Of a DNA stretch of 64,000 bases, positions 35,501 through 43,800 are shown piece after piece. The position numbers and the translations under genes are program-made. This DNA is from Arenicola marina. Taxonomy: Eukaryota > Annelida > Polychaeta > Arenicolidae. The notes under the pieces were generated by a model. The model saw nothing but the letters and a program-made list of their open reading frames with translations, was not told the DNA's origin and did no database searches. The stretch covers positions 7,146,823 to 7,210,822 of the forward strand of contig OZ025252.1 of NCBI GenBank assembly GCA_964019135.1, in the 5' to 3' direction. The stretch's first letter is position 1. Every line of letters starts with the position of its first letter.

Positions 35501-37232
35501 CATGTAACAAGCCAAGTGATGAGAAGCCTTTGCTGAACTGAACTGCTCTTAGATGTAAACTCGATGTAACACTGAAACTAATTGGTGTTAACTGATTAGC
35601 TCTGCACGAAACCGGCGCCCCGAAACCTTTTACCGACTTCTACCTCAACTAATTGGTGCCACATAACTGCGGTATGCGTGTCTCCTACCCCAATAATACT
35701 AACATTTTATTGCTGGCGATACATGTACCATTTACGATTAGATTGTCGCATTATCGTCTTTTCGCGAAAGGATTTCATAACGCAAACATGTATACGATAC
35801 TGCACGCCATCTAGTGAGGCAACGGGCAAGTGTCTATCCAACATGGCGGCAGCCGTACCGATCGCTGAACGGCGTCCGTGTTGAAATATTTGTTCAATAT
35901 GCATATGAACCCAATTAAAAAATAATTTTTTTCATTCCTGCCCGCAGTAAAGACATTACAAACCGAATCAGCCGGTTCAACAGCTTCAAATCGGGGTTAA
36001 TTGGCATTTGGGCTGTCTTTTCGCGAGATTAGTGTCTTTTCGCGAAAAGACACGTCTTTTCGCTATAAAGTGAGACCCGGATCGAATCACTGTAGTCACT
36101 AACCGATCTTTACTCTGAGCTTTACGCCGACGTCGGTGGTCCACTCCCCGTACTTGCTCTGGATGCCCAAAGCGGCTTTGATACAGTGTGCCACTGTCTG
36201 CTTCATCTTCAAGAAGTTATCCACTTTCCACATGGTTAAAATGGCGTCACCTGTGAGGGATGCAATGGCAGGGATGTATAGGGACACGTACATGCGTGCT
36301 CATTAATTATCTCATCAAGTCGCTTTCCCTGAAGGGTCAATGAGGAGGCAATTAATTCATTAGTCATGGGCGGCTGACATGCGACTGTATCATTCTTGTT
36401 CCCCGCATATTGGTAAAAGCGAACATGGCTCTGAAAAATCGAAGTGAAACTGATCAAGCTCATTAGCCCAAAACCCAATCATGCGATAACAGCAGATCAT
36501 GAAGAGCTTGAGACAAGAAAAAAAGCCTGACCGGTAAAAACGTATGAGAAGCAATTAATGAAATTAATTTTGTGTGTTAGTGCATGTAAATAGCTAGGTT
36601 TTATTCTCACTGCCTTGATTTTACCAAAAATGTTTCTCACCTGCAAACTTGAGAACATCCCCATCATTGATGAGAATTTCGTTCACCAATTGTTCCATGT
36701 ATCCATTGAGAGTCTTAGTAAGTTGATCTGTTCCATTTGCGGCATTTGCACTGTACCTCTCACAAAGAGCAGTAAAGCCTGTGAGCAAAGGTTCTTGTTA
36801 TATAAAATTGATTGATGAATAAAATACCTTATCTACACAATAACACAACCAAATATGTACAAGTGATGAATTATTCCTTGAAAGGAAGTGATTAAATACT
36901 TAGAAATAACTTTACATGTACAATTAGTTAATTAAGTTTTCATTGTACCTACAATTAAGTCCTTGTAACACACAAAAAAATGACAGTGTTAAGGCACAAT
37001 GAGTTAAGATAAAATTACCTGAGATGTCAAGGAACATGAGCACTCCTTGACTACATCTCTGGAATGGTAACTCCATCGTGTGTGGTGCATACACCACACT
37101 GTCTGGCAAGTGTGTTCCAAGTTGATTGATCCAAATCTTTTTTGAATTGGCAATGGCATTGATGGCGTCAGTGTATCGATCATCCACATTTTCACTCTCC
37201 GATTGAGGAGTCTCTGGTTGGAATTCAGCCAT
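582..37232 (-). CDS. ADCY10: sAC-B: soluble adenylyl cyclase (ADCY10-like), 31 exons, 3' end outside window
   Basis: Converts ATP to cAMP. ADCY10 enzymes are cytosolic or organellar and activated by bicarbonate and calcium (family knowledge). Exons: 37019-37232, 36641-36778, 36104-36250, 34364-34569, 33748-33931, 33082-33147, 32350-32432, 31692-31848, 31432-31463, 31074-31192, 30730-30806, 30075-30258, 28957-29106, 28365-28496, 27608-27800, 27040-27126, 25913-26187, 25283-25421, 23773-23902, 22721-23181, 21386-21662, 20555-20669, 18160-18370, 17323-17466, 16281-16456, 15662-15809, 12384-12475, 2451-2575, 1832-1928, 1290-1405, 582-699. They join in phase without a stop to about 1597 residues. 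The order is cyclase C1, cyclase C2, P-loop NTPase, then a long helical region, as in animal sAC (about 1610 residues in human). Two further exons matching the last two of sAC-A are expected beyond base 1. Exon 4's 3' end is the least certain boundary. The start is the ATG at 37232, after a splice acceptor at 37249. Confidence 0.9.
1471..1764. mobile_element. MITE-like element, family 1, copy 1
   Basis: The ends are inverted copies: left ATAGACCGATCTAGGCTGCC and right, on the other strand, ATAGACCGATCCAGGCTTTC, each followed by a TGACGTCA motif. Interior sequence (GCCCACGCTTGAGTCCTTTT) recurs at 48042-48298. It sits in the intron between sAC-B exons 29 and 30. No coding capacity. Confidence 0.75.
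2628..9425 (+). repeat. 57-bp array of tRNA-like head units, about 119 copies
   Basis: Each unit contains CCGGTTAGCTCAGCGATAGC, which resembles the 5' half of a tRNA including a Pol III A box. Units differ by point changes (TTAAGCCC, TTAAAGCC, TATAAAGC forms) arranged in multi-unit blocks of 4-6 copies. Because 57 is a multiple of three, runs without the TAA variant read open. Only the right end continues into a B-box-like GGGCGTTCGAACC at 9428-9440, so the array looks like one SINE or tRNA-like element with a massively repeated head. It starts 53 bp before the acceptor of sAC-B exon 28. Confidence 0.95.
9426..10395. other. spacer with G-runs and a possible solo LTR
   Basis: Next to the 57-bp array lie a B-box-like motif and G runs at 9452-9474. 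The stretch from about 9891 (TGTAGTGTCCGGGCGTGACA) to about 10305 has an ATTGG box near 9981 and TATATAAATAAA at 10139-10150, which resembles an LTR with promoter and poly(A) signal. I found no convincing target-site duplication, so this is only a suggestion. No gene recognised. Confidence 0.3.
10396..10640 (-). mobile_element. tRNA-derived SINE whose head is amplified
   Basis: Read on the minus strand, the element runs from an A-box segment (TAGCTCAGT) through a B box (GGTTCGAGCCCCGCTGTGGC) to a body shared with 22136-22400, 59452-59665 and 63908-64000, and an AACC tail at the left. Its 5' end merges into the 54-bp array to the right. Confidence 0.8.
10598..12322 (-). repeat. 54-bp array of SINE-head units, about 32 copies
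   Basis: Each unit on the minus strand contains GGTAGCTCAGTGGGCTAGAG, the A-box part of the SINE found intact at 22136-22400. Variants include GATAGCTCAG with a GCCGCC change. The 54-bp period reads open as an 18-residue repeat on the minus strand, which is incidental. The array ends about 60 bp from the donor of sAC-B exon 27. Confidence 0.95.
12384..12475 (-). CDS. ADCY10: sAC-B exon 27, isolated between large arrays
   Basis: This 92-nt exon reads VLVACTCMLQCCLVFKWPRL and then GKTYGDKAIAR. It pairs with the 92-nt sAC-A exon at 44892-44983 (RIMAYTCMMQCCQVFNWSRR). The acceptor GATAG and donor GTGAGT are both good. The exon is flanked 60 bp away on its 3' side by the 54-bp array and about 75 bp away on its 5' side by the 25-bp array. 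Confidence 0.88.
12548..15447. repeat. 25-bp satellite-like array with 575-bp higher-order repeat
   Basis: The core is CAACTCACTGCATACTCCTA plus five variable bases, about 116 copies. Variant order repeats every 575 bp (23 units): the CTATTAACTC variant series starting at 12831 recurs at 13406 and 13981. The third copy is partly broken, with a 4-bp loss near 14027. The array fills most of the intron between sAC-B exons 26 and 27 and ends 75 bp from the exon 27 acceptor. Confidence 0.95.
15662..18370 (-). CDS. ADCY10: sAC-B exons 23-26: helical repeat region
   Basis: Exon 23 reads LRECKCLRVLCYTYTQLVRH and HFLLEAAAAAIALDDNLQ, matching human LPLAHHFLALGENDKALYYF. Exon 24 (144 nt) has NPFEGEVASTSEYVYDDSIE. 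Exon 25 (176 nt) has KAFYHMGHMDKAAPHFLKAL, a TPR-like helix pair. Exon 26 has YLMHWHLMNHKDDEALLCVL. All pair with sAC-A exons at 48450-48654, 47543-47686, 46321-46496 and 45702-45852. The exon 25 donor end lies inside a minisatellite. Confidence 0.87.
15937..16318. repeat. minisatellite made from the sAC-B exon 25 donor junction
   Basis: About seven units of roughly 50-65 bp carry ACCTGGGCTGTCCAAT, ATTGCGTTGTCCT and a variable TA run. The rightmost unit is the real end of exon 25 and its GT donor (16281). The others are intronic copies of the last exon bases plus the splice site. Each intronic copy keeps CCCAG followed by GTATNC on the coding strand, so decoy donors exist. Confidence 0.9.
16484..16640. 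repeat. short tandem repeat of about 19-20 bp before exon 25
   Basis: Imperfect units of the type GGGACACACATGGCACATA repeat about eight times, starting 28 bp upstream of the exon 25 acceptor on the coding strand. Together with the 15937-16318 array it brackets exon 25 with tandem repeats on both sides. Confidence 0.8.
17145..17280. repeat. AT-rich tandem repeat, TTTTGTAGTTATATAG type
   Basis: Five to six imperfect copies of a roughly 20-30 bp unit based on ATTTTGTAGTTATATAGTT lie about 45 bp downstream of the sAC-B exon 24 donor. Confidence 0.75.
17981..18137. mobile_element. palindromic MITE, family 2, copy 1
   Basis: The two halves are inverted copies: TCGCTGTACCTGTGCC and GACTACGGGGCTTAG on the left pair with CTAAGCCCCGTAGTTGG and CACAGGTACAGCGA on the right. 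It lies about 25 bp from the exon 23 donor. A related element with an amplified interior is at 46727-47020. Confidence 0.65.
18441..18690. mobile_element. G-rich MITE-like element, family 3, copy 1
   Basis: The ends are AGATCCAGGAATTTT and, inverted, CCTGGATCCGCCC. The interior contains GGGGTCTACGCC and CGGCATCCTTCCT, also found at 29150-29500. It is intronic to sAC-B and has no coding capacity. Confidence 0.6.
18691..20554. other. intronic sequence of sAC-B with one dispersed repeat copy
   Basis: The segment 19620-19860 is repeated at 21820-22050 (shared CTCATAATCCAATGTAGTTT and GTGACGTGTGTGG-type stretches), so it is a copy of an interspersed element of unknown class. The rest is unremarkable AT-rich intron. 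Confidence 0.5.
20555..21662 (-). CDS. ADCY10: sAC-B exons 21-22: fast-evolving linker with acidic tract
   Basis: Exon 21 (277 nt) starts SCGGRHFLIQMADIEAAEMP and corresponds to sAC-A 51236-51536 (ACGGGDFLQNLVIQA). Exon 22 (115 nt) starts ATAGLEQKRQSMFRRHG and ends in an almost pure Asp/Glu run encoded by a GAGGAC-type hexamer repeat at 20563-20597. sAC-A has a related-length exon (49545-49656) without the acidic run. The exons were recognised from position, phase and splice sites rather than strong similarity, so boundaries here carry more risk. Confidence 0.75.
21820..22050. repeat. dispersed repeat, second copy of 19620-19860
   Basis: Shares long blocks with 19620-19860, including TTAACTCATAATCCAATGTA and TATGAATGAATAT. 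Both lie in neighbouring sAC-B introns in the same orientation. The class could not be assigned. Confidence 0.65.
22124..22412 (-). mobile_element. complete tRNA-derived SINE with 12-bp target-site duplication
   Basis: The body 22136-22400 is flanked by perfect direct repeats TTACTCGCCGGG (22124-22135 and 22401-22412). On the minus strand it starts GGGCCGGCGCAATAGCTCAG, with A box TAGCTCAGTGG and a B-box-like GGTTCGCGCCC, and ends in an AACC tandem tail. It is the best reference copy of the family that seeded the 54-bp array. Confidence 0.9.
22721..25421 (-). CDS. ADCY10: sAC-B exons 18-20: C-terminal part of the NTPase region
   Basis: Exon 18 reads FLREKSHGVPSWCDQLIREL, matching the conserved GIPFYCEELL-type motif of human sAC. 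Exon 19 is poorly conserved and ends GLPESIK. Exon 20 (461 nt) reads DRMEELDQMILKTGAILGMT, then RLADCGVFMCAA, and ends with the conserved FQTASTHETAHHMFLENARR, equivalent to the human stretch MMQKTAYELW. Each exon has a sAC-A partner in the same phase: 54565-54742, 53837-53942 and 52960-53408. Confidence 0.88.
23285..23560. repeat. 22-bp minisatellite
   Basis: About ten copies of CATGACTATGACATGTCTAT plus AG, with degenerate flanks, in the intron between sAC-B exons 19 and 20, roughly 100 bp upstream of the exon 20 acceptor. Confidence 0.9.
24150..25205. mobile_element. DNA-transposon-like element, family 4, copy 1, inside a tandem repeat
   Basis: The part 24217-25082 matches 51801-52839 over most of its length (CGGAGACCAT, TAACATTTTTAAGCTTCAG, GAATATTTTTTTAACGG). 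It is flanked on both sides by a roughly 20-bp tandem repeat (ACAATGTAACGTTATTAAGG type, 24150-24215 and 25083-25205), so it appears to split that repeat. No coding capacity. Confidence 0.6.
25913..27800 (-). CDS. ADCY10: sAC-B exons 15-17: NTPase domain core with Walker B
   Basis: Exon 15 (193 nt) has MKALLMDLMEVSYNMSDQER, exon 16 (87 nt) a helical stretch starting FPVLEDYSKL, and exon 17 (275 nt) the Walker B region FIVFAVDDAHFMDPDSWDF, with the acidic pair at about residues 736-737, followed by TLVVMTCRMPF. All three exons match sAC-A exons of exactly the same length (57986-58178, 57188-57274, 55588-55862). The exon 17 acceptor was placed at 26188 because it preserves phase and the length of the sAC-A exon. 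Confidence 0.9.
26186..26350. repeat. 68-bp repeat at the sAC-B exon 17 acceptor
   Basis: AGCTATGGCATA at 26186 recurs at 26254 and, changed to AGCTAGGGCATA, at 26322, giving about 2.5 units with AGAGGGAGGTCAGTTTAGC between them. The first copy contains the CTATGG acceptor and the first bases of exon 17. Confidence 0.8.
28365..29106 (-). CDS. ADCY10: sAC-B exons 13-14: P-loop of the NTPase domain
   Basis: Exon 13 ends the post-cyclase linker (AEYPIIGREAELEIFE). Exon 14 carries the Walker A motif, IVFEGDAGIGKTRM, with the P-loop lysine at about residue 613. sAC-A encodes the same stretch in one exon (59997-60218). Here an intron (28497-28956) splits it, and about 20 extra residues rich in proline, serine and glycine flank the junction. 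The exon starts were chosen by phase: exon 13 after TTAG at 29107 and exon 14 after CAAG at 28497. Confidence 0.85.
28525..28575. repeat. G/GGA-rich low-complexity tract
   Basis: A run of G and GGA on the plus strand lies 30-80 bp upstream of the sAC-B exon 14 acceptor. On the coding strand it is a C-rich tract. Confidence 0.7.
29150..29500. mobile_element. G-rich MITE-like element, family 3, copy 2
   Basis: Begins GGGCGGATCCAGGAATTTG and includes GGGGTCCACGCC and GACATTCTTCCT, matching 18441-18690. Possible right ends are GGTGGATCCGCC at 29371 or AAGGATCCGCCCTTG at 29486. A G run at 29200-29220 lies inside. Confidence 0.55.
30075..33147 (-). CDS. ADCY10: sAC-B exons 6-12: linker and C2 catalytic domain
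   Basis: Exons 6-7 form the C1-C2 linker (AIIERQSDYAEWKLRLYV). Exon 8 carries EMRQVTIVFINM, the start of C2, where the second-domain metal aspartate is naturally replaced. Exon 9 is only 32 nt and encodes LNKIFTFDK, whose lysine (about K403) matches the ATP/bicarbonate-site lysine of human sAC. Exon 10 continues GCTFLVIFGLPG. Exons 11-12 encode KVSIGVTTGSSFCGVMGH and HEYTVIGRKVNMAARLMM, keeping the threonine, asparagine (about N481) and arginine (about R485) expected of an active C2 domain, then EMKGLSNVG. Confidence 0.9.
31848..32225. repeat. 38-bp minisatellite at the sAC-B exon 8 acceptor
   Basis: About nine units based on AAAGTTAACCAACTCTCTCT and AGCAGAGATTCAGGAAG. The first unit, GGGGAGAGATTCAGG at 31851, is the natural pyrimidine tract of the exon 8 acceptor (CCCCAG, coding strand). 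Other units carry related CTCCTTAG or CTGCTTAG copies. Confidence 0.9.
33748..37232 (-). CDS. ADCY10: sAC-B exons 1-5: C1 catalytic domain
   Basis: This block encodes the first cyclase homology domain. Exon 1 holds LPDSVVYAP and GVLMFLDISG. Exon 2 begins FTALCERYS and ends INDGDVLKFAG, continued by DAILTMWKV in exon 3. The two metal-binding aspartates of class III cyclases correspond to D69 (LDISG) and D119 (FAGDA), and both are present. Exon 4 carries ITFLGNNEFCHYVTMG and exon 5 the end of C1. The N-terminal extension before LDISG is about 20 residues longer than in human sAC. The exon 4 end is ambiguous: 34364 with a GC donor or 34370 with GTCAAG. Confidence 0.88.
34875..36078. mobile_element. 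MULE-like foldback element with long inverted arms
   Basis: Terminal inverted repeats start GGTCTCACTTTATAGCGAAA. Arms of about 340 bp (34875-35215 and 35750-36078) are inverted copies, rich in the palindrome TCTTTTCGCGAAAAGA. GGATCGAATC occurs on both flanks (34865-34874, 36079-36088), a 10-bp target duplication. Long arms and a 9-11 bp duplication fit Mutator-like elements. Between the arms the minus strand has a short frame ending at 35310, with a basic tail (KKPCQRKRKRSAK), possibly a remnant of a cargo or transposase gene. It fills most of the intron between sAC-B exons 3 and 4. Confidence 0.85.
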
Positions 37233-37260
37233 TATAGTATCATTGTAGCTGAAAAAATAT
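37233..37260 (-). promoter_or_regulatory. 5' splice acceptor and minimal upstream ORF of sAC-B
   Basis: The minus strand has a pyrimidine tract followed by CAG at 37249-37251, then 16 nt to the start codon. This suggests an untranslated first exon further upstream, which I could not place. The 16 nt contain an ATG that opens a three-codon frame whose TAA overlaps the main start as TAATG, so a stop-start arrangement is possible. Confidence 0.5.
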
Positions 37261-40200
37261 ATAATTAGATCGAAATAATAAAATGACAATATCATGTGAC
37301 ATGAAATAATAACTAAATTAGCAGTTATAATTCTATATATAGGCCTATTTTAAATGGTTAGAAAAGTAGGGCGAGGTTGAGTAGCTACTAAGTTATAAAC
37401 ATCTAAGCCTAAGGTATCTTTAACAAAGTTGTATAAATTTATTACCGGTACTTGTACCCAGAGTATGGCCCTCAGATATAATGCAATGTCAAACATATTG
37501 CAAAATACAATGTAACAATGTTCAACGTTACAAATTTACAACATGTAATGAAGTGTCACAAGCTCAGATGTCACAGCTCATATATATATCTGCATGTAAT
37601 TGTAAGGAAGACTGGTATTTCACATGATTCTGCCTTCTGGTCGATGATGCAGATGCGGCAGCCAAAACATGATTCAAACAGGTATTCTTAAATGGTTTAC
37701 ATTATATTAAGTAAGCTCCTAGAAAAGTATTTACAATCTTGGCTTGCGCTGCTGACTACGCCAAAGCTATCGCTGGGAGTGAGAGTGGAACTGCGTGACT
37801 GAGTTACAGTGAGTGAGTGAGAGTGAAGTTAGATTGAGACTGAGAGTGAGAGGTGTCAAGTGAGAGTGAGAGACGCAAAGCAGACATTATTGACATTCAT
37901 TCCAGCAAATAAAGATGTAATTAACTTACGATGAGCTTATTTACATATCCTAAAAACTTTCCTAAAAGCGGAAATCTCAATTAAGAGTTAATTTACATAA
38001 ACACGGCATCTACATCTAAAATATCGACATATTTAAGTTGACATTTCTAGACTGCCACCCCCGCGGCGTTTTGAAAACAGATGACGTTGACTGAAACTAA
38101 TTGCCGAAAACATGGCAATAGACCGCATCAATATAACCGACAATTAACTACGACGTAAATAACGAAAGTTGCAGAATGACAACAATGACACGTATGTTAT
38201 TTCCATATTTCTTTTGATCAAGAGAAAGTGGGGTCTACGCCCCGAGCTACGTTTTAAGTCTGAGGTATTTTGGCATCCGATACAAGCGCAAGTATTCTTA
38301 GCTTGGTGTAACTTCTTTTGGCTTACCTTTGCGGAATTCTTCATTCCCAGGCGCCTGTTGCACAAGAACCCAAGAAAACTCCCATTATAGTTTGAATTAG
38401 AAATGGGAACGTTGTTCTCCGCAAGAAGCGCCAGCTTTTACATATTCAGGTGGTGGAACCTCTCTTGTGGTACTCACTTGGGTGCGGCCCAGTGCGACAT
38501 TAGGCTCGAGACAAGTACATGGAGCCAGCCACTTGCAAAGACTTTTAAGGGGAGGCCAATAAGGCCGTAATTAAGGGCAGTGGTAATGAGAGAATATAGT
38601 CGAAAAAAATACGTTTTCTAAAGAAGAAAAAATTATGATTACGAAAAATACTTAGGCCTAAAAAACACCTATTGTCGCCCATAAGTGTATGTTCGTTGGG
38701 CGCAGACACTTAATTCCCCCTGGCCTCGTAACAACGAATAAGGATGAAGGACATTACGCGGGTCACTACGTCACGGGGGGGGGGGGGGGGGGGGCGTACA
38801 GGCCTATAAAGTCTCGTTTGCCAATACTTCCGGTTTACTTATTTTGGGGACAAACAAAGGAAGCACGTGTTGGGAACGAGTTTAGAATACCTGCGCACAC
38901 TATTATCCTGACTATCTGTGACGTAGGCGTGACGTATATGTTACTCAAAGACAGAGACAGGGAGCCAGACTACCTGCGCCATCACAATGGCGAATGTTTG
39001 TTACGACGGGAAAACACGGCTGAGAAACTAACGGGTTTTTTTTTGCATTTCCAGCGAAAACGAGGCCTTATGACGTCATACGGATTCTCCATGATGAAAA
39101 CCTTGGCGCAACGCTTCAACCAGAAACTTACAAAGAATGAAAAAACTTTGTCTTTTTGTGATCCAAAAGTGATACGAAAATCACCAACTAGTCTTATTTT
39201 ACCTTTACCATGTAATGACGCATCCGTGCCTTGTGCCATGCACTGCACAGTTTGATAGCGGAATTGGTTAATTAAGTCGATCCCTTAATTGCTCTGGCCA
39301 TTTTTGTTACCGCGGAGGCACGTGAGACTCTGTGACGTCACTATATAGCTGTTGGGGGAACTCGCGAAAGCCAGGGTGCAGGGATAAATTTAAAACGCTA
39401 TTTTTAGCTTTCGAGTGTTTCGAAGACGGATCTTTCCTTGTATATTCCGCAAGTTCTGCGCTTCATCGCCTCCAAATATTTTAACGTATACCTCTTATGA
39501 CCATGTTTAGTGAAATGGTACTCATAGGCTTTGGTTAAACCTGGAAAGAAATTAACTTATAGCTGCCTATACTTCAACATGGAGCACATGTGTTTGTTTG
39601 TCCCCAAAACTAGTCTCGCGGCCCGATCGCGAGAACTGTATAGCCCCATACGTACAGGCCAGCAGATATGGAGAGGTTTCTAGCTCTGTGATGAATTCAT
39701 CTATGTGGAACGTGCATATATCTGGTTTTAAAACAAACTCTGAAAATGAAAAGAGGACGTCTGTGATCAAATAATGTATTTGGCAGCAGGGAACTGTTTA
39801 ACATGTTTAATGAGTCATTTACCACACTAGGTAACGAGTTTTGGAGTGTCGAGCACCACGAAGGCCTTTGTTCTCACGTTACACGACCCAGCCCATATAC
39901 GTTTGTTATAACATAAATCATATATCCTAAAGTCCAACGATTGACGGCCGGTGAGTTATTTTTGAACTCACGGGTAAAATAATTGAGACCTTGTGACGGG
40001 CTACAAAACCGCGCGAGGTGGGAAATATCGGACCTCTACGGTCTACCGTGACGTCTTCATCAGCTGCAATGCGCTACCTCTATGCCTGGGACAGTGGTTA
40101 GCGTTCAATCGATGATTACTCAGTTATAAGATTCATACAAAATGTGTCCTTCTTGGGATACTTTTGGTTTCATAGTTTCAATACAAAATAATTCATAGCT

Positions 40201-40843
40201 GGTCTTGGCTTTCCCTTTAAGTCATAAATGTAAAAAAGTACCAAAAATATTTGTTTCTTTCATTTTATTGCATATACGACATACTATAGAATAGATCAAA
40301 TGTGTTAGCATAACATTCGCTATTTCAACCATCAGGAATAGTAATAAGGGTAGTTTGGAATCCGGGTTTTATAGCCCATGCTGGGTTAATTTGTCTGGAG
40401 ACACCAGCAAACGCCCTTTTATGTCTTGTGCAAAAGAATTTCGACAAATATATGTAGATAACTGGCGTCTGCCGATATTAGTTTGAAATTCAGTACAGAA
40501 TCAAACCTCTCAATACAGCCTAGAAATCGTTCGTTGCACAAAATACAATGGATCGTATTCATCTGTGCCTTGTTTTCCTTTAATCGTATTATATAGGCCT
40601 CCCAGACTGGATGGAGATGCCGTCTTCGACGTGTGTGCATGGCCAAATCATCGCTTGATACAGCACGACATTGACCAAGTGGAATGTCTGTTCGCCAGAT
40701 TAGGATTTTATTCGTGGCAAAAATAATTAATAAAATAATTGAATTGAAAAAAACTTAAATGGTCCATTTTGGGTTTTGCACTAGAGAGCCGAAGAGATGT
40801 GAATACCGTTAGCAAACACATTCAGCGTCAGCGCGAGACGGGA
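37249..40843. other. intergenic region between sAC-A and sAC-B
   Basis: About 3.6 kb separates the sAC-A stop from the first coding exon of sAC-B. It should hold the sAC-B promoter and untranslated exon. A GAGT/GAGA-rich microsatellite lies at 37776-37875 and a long G run at 38777-38795. Several TGACGTCA-like CRE palindromes occur (for example 39071 and 39333), but the same motif is frequent in nearby mobile elements. I recognise no other gene here. Confidence 0.5.
40707..40712 (-). promoter_or_regulatory. candidate poly(A) signal of sAC-A
   Basis: The minus strand reads AATAAA here, about 130 nt after the sAC-A stop codon. That is a normal spacing for a short 3' untranslated region. No downstream GU-rich element was examined in detail. 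Confidence 0.45.
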
Positions 40844-43800
40844 CTAATCAACGTGTGAGAAATATCTAGGGAGAGGTAAGCTGTATTTGATGACGGAGGC
40901 CTCCACTTTCTCCGCCATGTGCCAGTCAAGCATATCCTCATCGGAGTGATCCATCCAGAAGTCAGCCCTGGTCTTGTCCGTGTCCGGATCGAACCAGACC
41001 TCCTGACTGTGGGTGGCCCATTGCGCCTCTGACACACTGGACTGCTGATCCGCTAGGGACACACACTTACCCAGCAGCTTGCGCGCTTTTCCGCCGTGGC
41101 CCTTGATGGCAGAGTAGTAGGCGCTCAGGTGGCATGCTCGCGGCTGGATGACATGCATACTGTTCTGACCACACAGAAATGAGAGGTCCTGTGAAAAAAA
41201 CGAGATAAATGCAAATTGGGTCATTGGTGATAGACGGTTATTTGAAGGCTTTTCGGTAACTAAGTCAAGAACCTTTCCTTCAATATCCTTACAGCAGGCT
41301 TCAAAAAATCCTCAAATAAGATTAATTATGATTGAACCCTCATGTAATTATAACCTGACGACTTCGCAAATCATTTCAGGTTATTCCATTGTAAGGCGCC
41401 ACTGCATGTGCATTGCATTTTGGATATTATTTTGGTCTTTGCGCGATGTTTAGATCGCATGACAACGTATTCTGTAGATAATTAAACATACGATAATGTC
41501 ATCCGTGTAAAGGAAACGTTATGTACTCAGGGTATAATTTAGACAACTTAATTTCTAATTTTATTTATGTCTTGCCAATAACCTGAAAATATGGTCTCCG
41601 GTCTCCGTAGAAAAACAAGATAACATGAAAATATTCCTCAGAACTCTTTGCGCCAGTGACGCTTTTTCCAAGATGGTGTATAATTGCAAAGTCGTGTAAT
41701 AACTTGCTAAATGACAATTTTGACTTACAAGTAGATAAATAAAATTCCTACTGCATTCATAGACCCAAGTCATTTGTGATGACCATTTCTACTCAGTTAA
41801 ATCTTCAATTATTACCTTTCTGATTTGAGCATCCATTGCTTTAGTCTGAGAGCTTTGTCCGTCACTTCTCGCCAAGAAGCTGGACAGAAGGATGAGCTTG
41901 ATCTCCAGGAGTTTAGCGAACCCGCAGGCGGCGGTGTAGGTCTCTAGGTATGTGGGGGAGTCTCTCGTGGCCAGCAGACGACACTCCTCCATCTGCTCCA
42001 TCTCCCCTTTCCTCATGAACCTCAAAGCAAAGCCACTCTATTCCTCACCAAATCTTGGTCCATATTATTTGTATTGTCACATTATTTCAGTTAATTAGCT
42101 CAGAGACTAAATGTGAAACTCAAAGGTGACATTTTCAGAAGTGGTTCCTGTAGATGGGGTTTGCTATTGTTGAGTGTTATTTGTAAGGTGTCAAGGGGCA
42201 GCCGAACACACGTACAGGAGAACGTAACTAATGACAGAGGCGATCACGCATAACGTGATAAGTAATATAATTGTATATCTGATAGGTATCACGGTCCATC
42301 TCAAACATGCATCAGGAACGAGTTTATAGCGCATTTTTAAGTATGACTTACCCACCTCACTCTATTTTCATATTTAACCCCACGATAATTAAAGAACGAT
42401 GAGGTAAGAAAACTGACATAAATGAATATTAATATTAGCCTAATAACTTAGCTAAACTAGTTAGGATTAGCCCTATGATGCCAACGAATAATAATCATCT
42501 GGGACTTTACCAGAGCGCCAGGCAGCAGTTGACGTAAAAACGTAAGTTTGGTGAACATTGGATGTCTTGCGTGGTCATAACGTCCACGATGTACGCTATG
42601 CAGTCCCGAAAATGCTCCAGCTGGAAACCTGAAGGTCGATGTTAACAAAGTCATTCCACAACCATCGTGCAGACGTCAGCATACGACAAGGAGCCAGTGT
42701 AACTATTTACTTGATAGGCAAAGTAACCATTGACTGCTTAAACGTAAAAGTGGTAATACATTTAATTAATTATAACTTTGTGTTCTTGAAGACCAAATAA
42801 TTTACGGCTATTGATACGAAACTAATAGCGACATTGTAAACTTTCATTTTCTTTAATTAAAGAAATAAAGTATTCTCATAGAATCCTTGTTAAATAACCT
42901 GTGACCAAAGTTATAGAAATCATGAATCATGCAAACGGAAGCGCCACAAGTGAATAGGCATTCAGCAAAGCCGTTATTCTGCAAAGCTGTTGCACAAGCC
43001 ATTCTACTGGAGCAGATTGACGTTTTTTCGTGCATGTTTTCGGACACTTCCAAATATATTTTTTTCTGGCTGTCCGAATATTTACAGTAAAAAAAATGGA
43101 CTCTCATATCTACTGTCCGAAAAAATACATACATAAAAACAATTTAATGATAATGACTACATTGCGAGTGGAGTGCAATCTTCTAGCATCTGAACTGCCT
43201 GATACACATATTGCGATAAGATGTTTGGTTAAATAAATTAAACAATGTTTCCATTTAATTCGTGATTTAAGGGTGGTTTATTTTCGCGGCAGCTCATTAC
43301 GGTATTTCATTATGGTCCGCTTTTGTTAAATATACTTAAAAATCATGCCGTACATGAAGTTTAACTATCTGTACATGTTTCCTGTACTGTACGTAAGCCT
43401 GGGGCATGTTATTATCAGTCCGTGATGTATATCTACTTGTATCTTATATGGCGCCTTTATGTAGAAAATGCGGAAAATCCTACCAGTCTCGAGGATGAGG
43501 TCGAAGCAGGTGACGTAATACCAGATCCTGGCTGGTTGGTCGTTGTTCTGACTTTGCAGGTAATCCAGCTCCTTCAAAATGTCGACACAATCACCGATTC
43601 TGGAAGACATACCCGAAGGAAAATACGCAGATTATGTAATAATACTTAAATGGCAACCCATTTATGTCTTCATGTCTTTACCTCGCCAATAATTTCATAG
43701 TAGTATGATACCTTGATTACATTCATCGATTGAAGCGTACATTTTGCAATTAGACCCCCCACCCCTCTCCCCAGAACGTCAACGTTAGTTGACTTAATAT

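Noticed and set aside
38689..39255. 188-codon plus-strand open frame in the intergenic region
   Set aside because: It crosses a G homopolymer, has no recognisable domain, and the composition looks like non-coding or repeat DNA. No splice or family support.
42511..42632. Alternative reading of this exon (FPAGAFSGLHSVHRGRYDHA)
   Set aside because: Also open, but the phase from the previous exon requires the frame FQLEHFRDCIAYIVDVMTTQ, which also aligns with sAC-B exon 31.
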